Shown one piece after another: positions 7,789-16,615 of a stretch of DNA of 64,000 nucleotides (positions are counted from its first letter, which is position 1; every line of letters begins with the position of its first letter). The notes under the pieces were generated by a model, which did no database searches, was not told where the DNA came from, and saw nothing but the letters and a program-made list of their open reading frames with translations. Source of the DNA: Thermoleophilia bacterium (lineage in GTDB: Bacteria; Actinomycetota; Thermoleophilia; Miltoncostaeales; Miltoncostaeaceae). Location of the stretch: positions 19,464 through 83,463 of the forward strand of contig JAGQUM010000001.1 in assembly GCA_020438485.1 (NCBI GenBank). The letters are read 5' to 3'. Made by a program: the position numbers and the translations under genes.

Positions 7789-8622
7789 GTGAACCTGGAT
7801 GTCGTGAAGAGCGCCGCGAAGCGCGCGAAGGCCGCCGAGGTACCGGATCGGGCCGCCGCCCTGGCCTACTACGGGTTCCTCGCCGTCCCCAGCGTTCTGC
7901 TGCTGGTTCTGGGCGCACTCGGCATCTTCTCGTCGCCGGACCAGATCGGGCGGATCCTCGACAAGGGCAAGGACGTGATGCCGCCCGAGGCCATCACGCT
8001 GCTGAAGGACAGCGTGGGCCGCCAGGCGGGCAACGCGGGTGGGGGCGTCCTGCTGGTGCTCGTCGGCCTCGTGCTGGCGATGTGGTCCGGCAGCGGGGCG
8101 ATGAACGCCATGATGCGCGCCATGAACGGCGTTTACGGGGTGAAGGAGACCCGCGACTTCGTGAAGCAGCGGGTCACGGCCGTCGCGATGCTGGCCTGGG
8201 CCCTCTTGGCCGTGGTGCTCGTGGTGGGCCTGCTGATCCTTGGTCCCGTGCTGTCCCGCTGGCTGGGCGACGCCGTGGGCAACCGCGGCGTCACGTCGGC
8301 TCTGTGGTGGACGCTGCAGTGGCCGCTGCTGGTGATCGGCGTGATGGCGTCGTTCGCGGGGATGCTGCTGCTGGGGCCCAACCGCCCCAACTCGCGCTGG
8401 CGCCTGCGCTCGCGCGGGGCCCTCATCGCCACGGTCCTGTGGATCATCGTGTCCGCGGCGTTCGCTCTGTACGCGTCGCGGCTGGGCTCGTTCAACGCCG
8501 CGTGGGGCTCGTTGAGCGTCGTGGTGGTGACGCTGATGTGGCTGTGGTTGTCCTCGATGGTGCTCCTGTTCGGCGCCGCGCTCGACGCCGAGGAGGAGGG
8601 CGCGCCGCCGCCGACGCCGTGA
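7789..8622 (+). CDS. YihY/BrkB-type inner membrane protein
   Basis: The 277-aa protein matches the YihY/virulence-factor-BrkB (UPF0761) family: the N-terminal signature AAALAYYGFLAVPS, about six membrane helices, and the later RWRLRSRGALIATVLWI and ASRLGSFNAAWGSL segments that correspond to the conserved Y-x-G-S region. It was once called ribonuclease BN in error, and its role (possibly transport or envelope) is unknown. GTG 7789 follows a GCAGGGAG site, and a TATAAG hexamer lies about 40 bp upstream. Confidence 0.88.
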   Translation: MNLDVVKSAAKRAKAAEVPDRAAALAYYGFLAVPSVLLLVLGALGIFSSPDQIGRILDKGKDVMPPEAITLLKDSVGRQAGNAGGGVLLVLVGLVLAMWSGSGAMNAMMRAMNGVYGVKETRDFVKQRVTAVAMLAWALLAVVLVVGLLILGPVLSRWLGDAVGNRGVTSALWWTLQWPLLVIGVMASFAGMLLLGPNRPNSRWRLRSRGALIATVLWIIVSAAFALYASRLGSFNAAWGSLSVVVVTLMWLWLSSMVLLFGAALDAEEEGAPPPTP

Positions 8623-8639
8623 CCGGGGGTCGGGTCGCC

Positions 8640-9026
8640 TCACATGCGCGAGGCGGCCTCCTTGCGGTCGGCGATCACGAGCGGCGCGACGTATTGCACG
8701 ATCAACGCGGCCGCCCACACGATGAGGGTGGCGAACACCCACATGAACAGCCCCTCGATGTCGAGTGACCGCGACAGCAGGTCCGTGACCAGCAGCGTGA
8801 CCCAGGTCGCGATGAGGCCGGCGAACGGCGCCAGCCCGACGGCGTTCTCGCGCAGCACCGCCTGGACGCCCGGCGTCACGACCAGGCTGACGATGGTGAA
8901 CAGCACGACGAGGAACAGGAAGAACAGGAACTTGACGTGCACGCCGTCGAGGAACAGGGCGGCGACCAGCAGCGCGACGGCGTTCGCGGCCAGCGCGACC
9001 CCGGCGCGGGTCAATAGGCTCTCCAT
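8640..9026 (-). CDS. Four-helix membrane protein of the phage-holin-4-2 type
   Basis: The 128-aa product has four strongly hydrophobic helices and resembles the holin superfamily IV proteins of actinobacteria (VALLVAALFLDGVHV, LFLVVLFTIVSLVVTPGVQAV, an AGLIATWVTLLVTDLL helix). These are chromosomal proteins and no phage genes surround it. The GGAGGTGA site 4 nt upstream of ATG 9026 fixes the start over the longer frame from 9056. It converges on yihY. Confidence 0.75.
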   Translation of the reverse strand: MESLLTRAGVALAANAVALLVAALFLDGVHVKFLFFLFLVVLFTIVSLVVTPGVQAVLRENAVGLAPFAGLIATWVTLLVTDLLSRSLDIEGLFMWVFATLIVWAAALIVQYVAPLVIADRKEAASRM

Positions 9027-9099
9027 CGCTTCACCTCCGATCGCGGCTCCCCCCACACGATAGCGAGGCGGCTCGCGATCCCGACCTCAAGGAGTCGCC

Positions 9100-10080
9100 G
9101 TGCGGACACGCAGAGTCGCCGACCACCCGCTGGCCGTGCATCCCCTGATCCTCGGGGGCAACGTGTTCGGCTGGACGGCCGCCGCGGAGGCGTCGCACGC
9201 CGTGCTCGACGCGTTCCTCGACGGGGGCGGCACGGCGGTGGATACGGCCAACACGTACAGCGCGTGGGCGCCCGGCAACCCGGGCGGCGTCTCGGAGCGC
9301 ATCATCGGCGACTGGCTGCGGGTCCGGGGAGCTCGCGATCGCGTGTTCGTCGCCACCAAGGTGGGCATGGAGGGGGGCGACTTCCCCAAGGGGCTCGGGC
9401 GCGACGCGATCCGCCGGGGCATCGAGGGTTCGCTGCAGCGCCTGGGCGTCGACCGCGTCGACCTCTACTACGCGCACGAGGACGATCCCGCGACCCCGCT
9501 GGAGGAGACGGTCGCCGCGTTCGGCGAGCTGGTCGAGGAGGGGCTGATCGGCCTCGCCGGCGCGTCGAACTACTCGACGGCGCGGTTCGCCGAGGCGCTC
9601 GACGTCGCGGACCGCCTCGGCGTGCCCGGCTTCCGGGTGCTCCAGCCGGAGTTCAACCTCATCGACCGCGACGGTGTCGACGGTGATCCAAGCCGCGAGG
9701 GCTTCCCCGACCGGCTGCGCGACCTGTGCCTGCGCCGCGGCGTCGGCGTGATGCCGTACTGGACGCTGGCGCGCGGCTTCCTGACGGGAAAGTACCGCGA
9801 GGGCGGCCCCGCGCCCGACTCGCCGCGGGCGGCCGGGGTGCTGGCGACGTACGGCGGGCCCCGCCCGCGGGCCGCGCTGGCGCTGCTGGACGAGATCGCC
9901 GCCGCCCACGGGGCCACGCCGGCACAGATCGCGCTGGCCTGGCTGATGGCCTACCCCGCCGTCGTGGGTCCCATCGCCAGCGCGACGACTCCCGAGCAGG
10001 TACGCGAGCTGCTGGGTGCGGCCGACGTGGTCCTGTCCGACGACGAGGTGGCCCGGCTCAACGCGGCGGGGGGCCGCTGA
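9100..10080 (+). CDS. Aldo/keto reductase
   Basis: A canonical 326-aa AKR with the full catalytic tetrad visible: Asp and Tyr in VDTANTYSAW, Lys in VATKVGMEG, and His in YYAHEDDP. The C terminus ends with GPIASATTPEQVRELL, the usual NADPH-contacting loop. Such proteins reduce aldehydes and ketones with NADPH; the substrate is unknown. GTG 9100 is preceded by AAGGAG. Its 3' end overlaps the convergent mug-like gene by 23 bp. Confidence 0.9.
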   Translation: MRTRRVADHPLAVHPLILGGNVFGWTAAAEASHAVLDAFLDGGGTAVDTANTYSAWAPGNPGGVSERIIGDWLRVRGARDRVFVATKVGMEGGDFPKGLGRDAIRRGIEGSLQRLGVDRVDLYYAHEDDPATPLEETVAAFGELVEEGLIGLAGASNYSTARFAEALDVADRLGVPGFRVLQPEFNLIDRDGVDGDPSREGFPDRLRDLCLRRGVGVMPYWTLARGFLTGKYREGGPAPDSPRAAGVLATYGGPRPRAALALLDEIAAAHGATPAQIALAWLMAYPAVVGPIASATTPEQVRELLGAADVVLSDDEVARLNAAGGR

Positions 10081-10660
10081 GCTCCCATCCGGGCCGGCGG
10101 GCCCGCCCGGCCGCGTACGCGTCGGCCAGCAGCCGGCCGATCACGTCCACGCCGTAGCGCGCCTGCAGGCCGCTGGGGTTGGGGAGCAGCCACACGGGCA
10201 CGCCGGCACGGTCGTGCGGCTGGCGGCCCAGGGCGGCGCCGGGGTCGTCGAACGCCACCCGGTACGCGCCCATGCCCAGCACGGCGAGCGCGCCGGGGGC
10301 GATCCTGCCGAGGAGGCCCTCCAGGCGGACACCCCCGTCGCGGAGTTCGTCGCGGGTGACCTCGGCGGCCGTCGCCGTGGTGCGGGCCACCATGTTCGTG
10401 ATGCCCACCCCGAGGGCCAGCAACGCGGACCCGTCGTCCGCGCCGAGGCGCTCGTCGGAGACGCCGGCCGCCTCCAGGGCGGGCCACAGCCGGTTTCCGG
10501 GGCCCGCGAAGTGGTTGCCCGTCCACCCCGACCACAGGCCCGGGTTGATGCCGCACAGCAGAAGCGGGACGCGCGGCGCCACCCGGTCGGGGATCTCGCG
10601 GCCAGCGGCCGACAGCAGCTGCGCGCGGGTGGGGCGCGGGTGGGAACCGGGCGTCGCCAT
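10058..10660 (-). CDS. mug: Mug-type mismatch-specific uracil/thymine DNA glycosylase
   Basis: A 200-aa member of uracil-DNA glycosylase family 2. Motif A appears as LLCGINPGLWSG (residues ~34-45) and motif B as LLPNPSGLQARYG near residue 160. In this family the Asn of GINPG activates water and NPSG inserts into the DNA helix, so the enzyme should excise uracil or thymine opposite guanine during base excision repair. ATG 10660 is chosen because the frame upstream is not conserved in style and contains no motif. It is divergent from the gene at 10729. Confidence 0.88.
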   Translation of the reverse strand: MATPGSHPRPTRAQLLSAAGREIPDRVAPRVPLLLCGINPGLWSGWTGNHFAGPGNRLWPALEAAGVSDERLGADDGSALLALGVGITNMVARTTATAAEVTRDELRDGGVRLEGLLGRIAPGALAVLGMGAYRVAFDDPGAALGRQPHDRAGVPVWLLPNPSGLQARYGVDVIGRLLADAYAAGRARRPGWELSGPPPR

Positions 10661-10728
10661 CGGCCCGCACCCTGCCAAAGTGAACGCCCCCGCGCCGCCT
10701 GCCGGGTGACGGAGTACGCTCGGCGGCG

Positions 10729-11403
10729 ATGGCCGACCCGGCACCCACCCACGCGCCGCTCGGTGCCCGCCGCCTGATGGAGTGGATGGCCGCCCACGAC
10801 GAGCGGCTGCGCGGCCTGCTGGTCATCGCCGAGCCCGACGGCGCCGACCCCGCCGAAGAGCTCGACGCCTCGATGCGCGTCCACCTGCAGTTCCTGGCCG
10901 AGGGCATGCGGGAGACGGCACACGGGGACCTGCGCGAGGCGCTGGAGGGGTTCCCGGAGGGCCTGCAGGACTGGTTCGACCTGCAGGACGACGAGATGGC
11001 TGCGCACCTGGAGCGTGCCCGCGGTGCCATCGCGCTGGAACAGCACCTGCAGTTCGGCGTGAGCCCCGGCGACGACCCGTCGCTGGACGCGTCGCTCGAG
11101 CGCCGGACCCGGATGGGCGCGTGGGGGCGGCTGTTCCTCATCGGCATGGAGGACCACCTGGGTGTCGCGGCCGACGGGATGAGCGACGAGGCCCTGGCGT
11201 GGATGGCCGCGAACCAGGCGCGGCTCTCGCGCCTCACCGTGACGTTCGACAATCGCGTCCGGGCGGCGTTGCCGCCGGACGCGGACGCCGAGACCCGCGA
11301 CTCGGTGACCCGCACGGCGGGTGTCCGCGCGTACGTGCGCCACATGGCCGAGGCGCTCGAGGCCACGCTGGCCGGCGGCCCCGGGGTGGCGGACGGTGCG
11401 TGA
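10729..11403 (+). CDS. Hypothetical protein, 224 aa
   Basis: No family was recognised. The protein is predicted to be mostly helical, acidic and soluble, with many Met, Glu and Leu residues (for example LQFLAEGMRETA and LQDWFDLQDDEMAAHLERA). There is no signal peptide. ATG 10729 lies 68 bp from the divergent mug start. The next gene, a beta-ketoacyl synthase, starts 2 bp after its stop, so the two are likely co-transcribed. A role linked to the synthase is possible but rests only on position. Confidence 0.7.
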   Translation: MADPAPTHAPLGARRLMEWMAAHDERLRGLLVIAEPDGADPAEELDASMRVHLQFLAEGMRETAHGDLREALEGFPEGLQDWFDLQDDEMAAHLERARGAIALEQHLQFGVSPGDDPSLDASLERRTRMGAWGRLFLIGMEDHLGVAADGMSDEALAWMAANQARLSRLTVTFDNRVRAALPPDADAETRDSVTRTAGVRAYVRHMAEALEATLAGGPGVADGA

Positions 11404-11404
11404 C

Positions 11405-12631
11405 GTGGCCGTCACGCGCCGCCGCGTCGTGGTGACCGGCCTCGGGATCGTGAGCCCGTTCGGGGACGGTACGGCCGCGTTCTGGGACGCCATCGTGGCC
11501 GGCGAGGCAGGCATCCGCCACGTCGAGGTGGAGGGCGTCGGCACCATCCCCGCCGGCGTGGTCGACGAGGCCGACGCCGCCCGGGCACGGTTCGGCGCCA
11601 GGGAGGCGCGACGCATGTCGCGGGCGGGCCGCATCGCGGCCCAGGCGGCCGCCGAGGCGCTGGAGGACGCGGGACTCGGAGCAGCGTCGCACGACGGCAT
11701 GGGAACAAGCGTCGGCTGCGTCCATGGCGGCCCGGACGCGTGGTACGCGGGGCATGAGGCGCTGCGCACGCGCGGTGCCGACCGCGTGGGGCCGCTCACC
11801 GTGCCGCTGGGCCTCACGAACAGCGCGGCGGCCGCCGCGGCCCGGGCGCTGGGCCTCACCGGCCCGTCGCAGAGCCACGCCACGGCGTGCGCGGCGGGCT
11901 CGGACGCGATCGGTGCGGCGCTGGGGATGATCCGCGACGGCCGCGCACGCGTGATGGTGGCGGGGGGCGCCGAGGCCGCCGTCAGCCCGGTGGTCGTCGC
12001 CGGGTACGCGACGCTCGGCGCGCTGGCGGGCGCGGGGCGCCCGGCCCACGAGGCGTCCCGGCCGTTCGACGCCCGCAGGGACGGCTTCGTCATCGCGGAG
12101 GGCGCGGGCATGCTGGTGCTCGAGGACCTCGAGCACGCGGAGGCCCGCGGCGCGCCCGTCTACGCGGAGCTGGCGGGCTTCGGCAGCTCGTGCGACGCCG
12201 GCCACCTCACGGACCCCGATCCCGATGGGGTCGGCGCCCGACGCGCCATCGACGCCGCCCTGGCCGATGCGGGCGTGGCCGCCGCGGACGTCGGCTACGT
12301 GAACGCCCACGCCACGTCCACGCCCGCCGGCGACGCCACCGAGGCCCGCGCGCTGGCCGTCGCCGGCATCACGGCGCCGGTGTCGTCGACGAAGGGCGCG
12401 CACGGTCACACGCTCGGCGCGGCCGGGGGAGTGGAGGCCGTCGCCACGGTCCTCGCGATGTCACGCGGGGTCCTGCCGCCGACCGTCAACCTGGTCGACC
12501 CCGACCCCGAGGCGCACGCCGACCACGTGACCGAGGCTCGCGCGCTGCCCGTGTCGGTGGCGCTGTCGAACTCGTTCGGCTTCGGGGGGCACAACGCGGC
12601 GCTCGTGTTCCTGGCGGTGCCGGGGACCTGA
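11405..12631 (+). CDS. fabF: FabF-type beta-ketoacyl-ACP synthase
   Basis: A 408-aa thiolase-fold condensing enzyme of the KAS II class. The Cys-His-His triad is intact: Cys162 in HATACAAGSDAIG, His302 in NAHATSTPAGD, and His335 in KGAHGHTLGAAGG, with the C-terminal NSFGFGGHNA loop. It elongates acyl-ACP with malonyl-ACP by decarboxylative Claisen condensation. No other fatty-acid or polyketide gene is nearby and no ACP gene adjoins it, so it could be a stand-alone FabF or act in a special lipid pathway. GTG 11405 was chosen; GTG 11396 is also possible. Confidence 0.88.
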   Translation: MAVTRRRVVVTGLGIVSPFGDGTAAFWDAIVAGEAGIRHVEVEGVGTIPAGVVDEADAARARFGAREARRMSRAGRIAAQAAAEALEDAGLGAASHDGMGTSVGCVHGGPDAWYAGHEALRTRGADRVGPLTVPLGLTNSAAAAAARALGLTGPSQSHATACAAGSDAIGAALGMIRDGRARVMVAGGAEAAVSPVVVAGYATLGALAGAGRPAHEASRPFDARRDGFVIAEGAGMLVLEDLEHAEARGAPVYAELAGFGSSCDAGHLTDPDPDGVGARRAIDAALADAGVAAADVGYVNAHATSTPAGDATEARALAVAGITAPVSSTKGAHGHTLGAAGGVEAVATVLAMSRGVLPPTVNLVDPDPEAHADHVTEARALPVSVALSNSFGFGGHNAALVFLAVPGT

Positions 12632-12696
12632 GCGGTCAAGGTCGCCCCTCGCGGCGCCGATGCCATGGGCATGAACGGGGTAGGGGGAGCTGCATC

Positions 12697-14448
12697 GTGA
12701 GCCCGGTGGAACCGGGGCGTGCCGCGCGGGTGCTGGTCGTCGACGAGCGGGCGCCGCAGCGCGACGCGCTGCGCGACGCCGTCGAACGCGCGGGCCTGTC
12801 GGCCGTCCCGTCGCGCATCGGCGAGGCCCTCGACGCCGTGGCGCGCCACCAGCCGCGCGTGGTCGTCGTGTCGGTGCCCGCCCGGGACGGGGCGGAGGCG
12901 GCGCTGGTCTCCATCCTTGCGCGCCGGACGCCGGGTGGCCCCCGCGTCGTGGCCGTCTGCCCCGACGTCCCCGACGCACTGGACGCTGCGTACGCCGCGG
13001 GCGTCCACGACGTCCTGGTGGAGCCCGTGCGGCTCGCCGAGGCCGCCGCGCGCCTGCGCGCCGCGCTGCGCGACGACCGCCGCGACGGGACCCGCGGCGA
13101 GCCGGGGCTGTCCGCCGCCGTGACGGGCGCCATGACCGAGGGGCTGCTGGTGTTCGGCGCCGACGGCGCCGTGCGCGAGACGAACGCCGCGTTCACCCGT
13201 CTGGTCGGGCGCCCGGGCCGTGACTTCGTGGGTCGCCGGCCGCCGTTCCCGTGGTGGCCCGCCGACCAGGCCGACCGGATTTCGCGGAGCGTCGCCGAGA
13301 CCGTCGCCGCCGGCGGCGGCCTGGTGCACGCGCAGGCGGTGCGGCCCGACGGCAGCACCGTCCCCGTCGAGATGCACGTCGCGGTGGAGCGCGCGGGCGG
13401 CGGCTACGCGGTGGTCGTGCGAGACCTGTCGGACGTGATCCGCCACCGCACCGCAATGCAGATCGCCCGCCGCGAGCACGCGTCCATGCGCCGCGTCGCG
13501 ACGGCGGTGGCGTCCGAGCCCGACGTGGACCGCGTGTTCGGGCTGGTGGCCGCCGAGGTGGCCGACGTGTTCGGGGTGGAGTGCGGCGTCGTCGTGAGGT
13601 TCGTCAACGACGTGGCCGTGGTGTGCGGCGTGCCCTCGGACGGGGCGTTCGTGGAGGCGGGGGCCGTCCTGCCCGCGGGGTTCGACGCGGCCGTCGCGCG
13701 CGTGGTGGCCACGTCCGCGCCCGCGCGCGTCGCCTACGACTACGTGGACGACCCCGGTGCGGGCACCGTCGCCCGGGATGCACGCATCGTCTGCTCGATC
13801 GCCGCGCCCGTCAGGGTCGGCGGCCGCCTGTGGGGCGCGGTCCTCATCGCGACGGCCCGGCCGGCGGGCATCGCGGACGAGCGCGCCCGGCTGGCCGGGT
13901 TCGCGGACATGGCCGGCCTCGCGCTGGAGACGGCCGAGACCCGCAGCCGCCTGGAAATGGTGAGCACCATCGACGAGCTCACCGCGTTGCCCAACCGTCG
14001 AGGCTTCGACGACGCGCTGGTGCGCGAGACCGAGCGCGCCCGCCGCTACGGCCGGGCGCTGACGCTCGTGATGTTCGACATCGACCGGCTGGGCCAGCTC
14101 AACGCCGCGCTCGGTCACGACGTGGGCGACGAAGCCGTCGCCCGCTTCGGCTCGATCCTGACGGACTCGTGCCGGCTCACCGACCTGGTGGCCCGCACGG
14201 ACGGCGCGGAGTTCGCGTGCCTCATGCCCGACACGGAGGGCAGGTGGGGAACGCTGTACGCCGAGCGGGTGCGCACGGCCGTCGCTGCCGCCCGCATCCC
14301 CGGCGGCCTCACGTGCTCGGCCGGTGTCGCCGAGTGGCGCGACGCGGAGGACCCCGAGTCGCTCGTGGCCCGCGCCGGGCAGGCCCTGTACCGCGCCAAG
14401 CACCAGGGCCGCGACCGCGTGCTGACGGCCGACGCCCGCGCGGCGTAG
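12697..14448 (+). CDS. Pseudo-receiver/PAS/GAF/degenerate GGDEF regulator
   Basis: The 583-aa protein has four parts. Residues 1-125 resemble a CheY receiver, but the phospho-acceptor Asp is Ser59 (VVVVSVPARDG) and the usual KP motif reads VEPVR. A PAS-like segment (~140-245) contains LLVFGADGAVRETNAAFTRL. A GAF domain (~265-415) follows. The C-terminal GGDEF domain (~425-580) keeps DELTALPNRRGF and the metal Asp in MFDIDR, but the signature reads D502-G-A-E-F506 instead of GGDEF. The RxxD inhibitory site (R493, D496) is intact. It may bind rather than make cyclic di-GMP. GTG 12697 has a GGGGGAG site. Confidence 0.82.
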   Translation: MSPVEPGRAARVLVVDERAPQRDALRDAVERAGLSAVPSRIGEALDAVARHQPRVVVVSVPARDGAEAALVSILARRTPGGPRVVAVCPDVPDALDAAYAAGVHDVLVEPVRLAEAAARLRAALRDDRRDGTRGEPGLSAAVTGAMTEGLLVFGADGAVRETNAAFTRLVGRPGRDFVGRRPPFPWWPADQADRISRSVAETVAAGGGLVHAQAVRPDGSTVPVEMHVAVERAGGGYAVVVRDLSDVIRHRTAMQIARREHASMRRVATAVASEPDVDRVFGLVAAEVADVFGVECGVVVRFVNDVAVVCGVPSDGAFVEAGAVLPAGFDAAVARVVATSAPARVAYDYVDDPGAGTVARDARIVCSIAAPVRVGGRLWGAVLIATARPAGIADERARLAGFADMAGLALETAETRSRLEMVSTIDELTALPNRRGFDDALVRETERARRYGRALTLVMFDIDRLGQLNAALGHDVGDEAVARFGSILTDSCRLTDLVARTDGAEFACLMPDTEGRWGTLYAERVRTAVAAARIPGGLTCSAGVAEWRDAEDPESLVARAGQALYRAKHQGRDRVLTADARAA

Positions 14449-14477
14449 GCGCGCCGCGCACCGCTAGGGTGGGCCGC

Positions 14478-14852
14478 GTGACGCGCACCCCGCTCATCCT
14501 GGCCACCGACATCGTGGCTGTGCTGGCGTTCGCGCTGGCCGGCCGCCGCTCGCACGACGAGGGCGCGGCCGTCGCGGGCGTGGTTCGCACGGCGCTGCCG
14601 TTCGCGGGCGGCGTCGTCGCCGGGTGGCTGGCCTGCCGCGCGTGGAGGGACCCCGCCGCCGGTGCCACCGGCCTCGTGGTGTGGGTCGCGGCCGTGGCCG
14701 TGGGCATGCTGCTGCGCGTGGCCTTCACCGACGGTGGCGCCCCGGCCAGCTTCGTCGCCGTCGCGACCGTGGCGCTGGGCGTGCTGATCCTGGGCTGGCG
14801 ACTGGTGGCGCGCGGCCTCTCGGGCCGCGTGGCGACGTGGGGCGGCCGGTGA
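14478..14852 (+). CDS. DUF3054 membrane protein
   Basis: The 124-aa product has four hydrophobic segments and the family signature LATDIVAVLAFALAGRRSH followed by RTALPFAGG. DUF3054 proteins are small actinobacterial integral membrane proteins of unknown function. GTG 14478 starts the frame. The stop overlaps the GTG of the HAD phosphatase gene by 4 nt. Confidence 0.82.
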   Translation: MTRTPLILATDIVAVLAFALAGRRSHDEGAAVAGVVRTALPFAGGVVAGWLACRAWRDPAAGATGLVVWVAAVAVGMLLRVAFTDGGAPASFVAVATVALGVLILGWRLVARGLSGRVATWGGR

Positions 14853-15610
14853 GCGGGGGCTGCTGGGCCCTGGACCTCGACGGCGTCGTGTGGCTGGCCG
14901 GACGCCCCATCGCGGGAGCCCCGCAGGCCATCGCCCGCCTGCGCCGTGCGGGCCACCGCGTGGTGTTCGTGACCAACAACTCGTCCCCCACCGTGGCCGA
15001 CCACGTGGCGACGCTCGGGGCGGCGGGCATCGAGGCCGACCCCGACGACGTGCTGACGTCGGCGCAGGCCGCCGCCGAACTGCTCAGCCCGGGCGAGCGG
15101 GTCCACGTGCTGGGCGGGCCCGGGGTGGTCGAGGCGTTGGAGGCGCGCGGCTGCGTCGTGGCCCGGGACGACGATGTCGACGCGGTTGTGGTGGGCATCA
15201 ATAAGGACTTCACGTACGCCACCCTGGGGGCCGCCGCCACGGCGGTCAGGGCCGGGGCGCGCTTCATCGGCACCAACGACGACCCCACGTACCCCACGCC
15301 GTCGGGGCTGCTGCCCGGCGCCGGCACGATAGTGGCGGCCGTCGCCACCGCCAGCGGCGCGACGCCCACGTTCGCGGGAAAGCCGTACGCCCCCATGGCG
15401 GCGCTGGCCCGCCGCCGGGTGGGCGATGTCGCCGTGATGGTGGGCGACCGTCCGACGACCGACGGGCTGATGGCCCGTGAGATGGGCGCGTGTTTCGCCC
15501 TGGTGCTCAGCGGGGTCACGGGCGCTGCCGCCGCCGCGGCCCTCGATCCCCCCGCCGACATCGTGGCCGACGACCTCGCCGCCGCGGTGACGGCGTGGGC
15601 CGCCGCCTGA
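14849..15610 (+). CDS. HAD-superfamily NagD-like phosphatase
   Basis: A 253-aa HAD hydrolase of the NagD/p-nitrophenyl-phosphatase type. Motif I is ALDLDGVVW, motif II FVTNNSS, the Lys is in AGKPYAPM, and motif IV reads MVGDRPTTDGLMA (family GDRxxTD). The C2-type cap lies between motifs II and III. It should remove phosphate from a sugar or nucleotide phosphate; the substrate is unknown. It converges on the gene at 15621. Confidence 0.88.
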   Translation: MSGGCWALDLDGVVWLAGRPIAGAPQAIARLRRAGHRVVFVTNNSSPTVADHVATLGAAGIEADPDDVLTSAQAAAELLSPGERVHVLGGPGVVEALEARGCVVARDDDVDAVVVGINKDFTYATLGAAATAVRAGARFIGTNDDPTYPTPSGLLPGAGTIVAAVATASGATPTFAGKPYAPMAALARRRVGDVAVMVGDRPTTDGLMAREMGACFALVLSGVTGAAAAAALDPPADIVADDLAAAVTAWAAA

Positions 15611-15620
15611 GCGGGCCGCG

Positions 15621-16544
15621 CTACTCGTAGACGACGACGAGCGGCACGGGGCGCAGCGCCAGCACGTCGCGGGGGCTCATCAGGCCCGTGTCCTCCACGA
15701 AGAACAGCTTGAAGCCGATGAAGAAGTGCCCGCGGCCCTTCGTGATGCGCGAGTACGTGCCCCGCTTGAGCTCGGGGGTGCCGAAGCCGTCCGCGTTCAG
15801 CACCATGTCCAGGTTCGGCCGGGTGTGGACCGCGCGCCGGTCTTGGATCATGTCGTCCGTGAACTGGTGGATGATCAGCAGCTTCTCGGGAAGCCCCTTC
15901 TCCCTCACCAGGTCCGAGAGCCACGCGGACACCGCGTTGATCTCCCCGGCCGTGACGCTGCCGATGACCTGGCCGGGGACCTCGTTGTCCTTGACGTGCC
16001 ACTCGGGGTCGAGCGCCAAGCTGACGTCGGGCTCCTCCAGCCACCTGCGCAGCCTCTTCGCCTCGTCCAGGAAGCTGGCGCGCCCCGGCTGGATGTCGAG
16101 GATCAGGATGGCGTTGGCCCTGCGGGCGGCGGTCAGGTACCGGCGGATGACCGCGTCGGCCTGTCGCAGCCGGTGCTTGCCGTCGTCGCCGGGCGAGGAC
16201 GTACTGACCACGGCGATGAGCTCCATCGCCGGCATGACGGGCTTCGTGGGGGTCACGTACCGGCGGGCCTGCCGGTTGAGTTTGAGCCCGACGGCGTTGG
16301 GGTTGCCTATGCCCAGGATGCCCAGGTTGTCGTCCCCCGGCGCCCCGTAGTACGCCACCACACGGTGCTCGGGCAGGATGGTCTTCGCCCCGCCGGGGAG
16401 ACCCCTCTGTTCGGGGGCGGTCCGGGTGGTCACCGCCCCGGCGCCGTCGTCGCCGTCACCGTCGAGCAGCCCGAGCACGATCGCCAGCCCGCACAGCGTG
16501 GCGGCGACGGCGATCAGGATGCGATACGGATGCAAGCGGCGCAC
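15621..16544 (-). CDS. Membrane-anchored hypothetical protein, 307 aa
   Basis: A single N-terminal hydrophobic segment (ILIAVAATLCGLAIVLGLL) after a short basic stretch should anchor or export the protein. The rest looks like a TIM-barrel-like extracytoplasmic domain: VVAYYGAPGDDNLGILG, ILILDIQPGRASF, SLALDPEWHV, LLIIHQFTDDMI and LNADGFG. The spacing of acidic residues at strand ends is reminiscent of glycoside-hydrolase-like barrels, but no family could be named with certainty. A TATATA element at ~16585 may be its promoter. Confidence 0.7.
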   Translation of the reverse strand: MRRLHPYRILIAVAATLCGLAIVLGLLDGDGDDGAGAVTTRTAPEQRGLPGGAKTILPEHRVVAYYGAPGDDNLGILGIGNPNAVGLKLNRQARRYVTPTKPVMPAMELIAVVSTSSPGDDGKHRLRQADAVIRRYLTAARRANAILILDIQPGRASFLDEAKRLRRWLEEPDVSLALDPEWHVKDNEVPGQVIGSVTAGEINAVSAWLSDLVREKGLPEKLLIIHQFTDDMIQDRRAVHTRPNLDMVLNADGFGTPELKRGTYSRITKGRGHFFIGFKLFFVEDTGLMSPRDVLALRPVPLVVVYE

Positions 16545-16615
16545 TTCCCGGGCGCGCGGCCGGGCGGGCCGCGTGTCCCCTCTCTATATACGACGGCGGA
16601 CGCGTCCGGACGCGC

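Noticed and set aside
5753..7918. A 721-codon open frame on the minus strand
   Set aside because: It covers the RTX and aldo/keto reductase genes in antisense; both sense products have clear families.
8640..9026. Prophage signal from a holin-like gene
   Set aside because: No phage structural, integrase or lysis genes surround it, and this four-helix family is common on actinobacterial chromosomes.
12697..14448. Active diguanylate cyclase
   Set aside because: The GGDEF signature is DGAEF with the catalytic acidic residue missing, so activity was not claimed.
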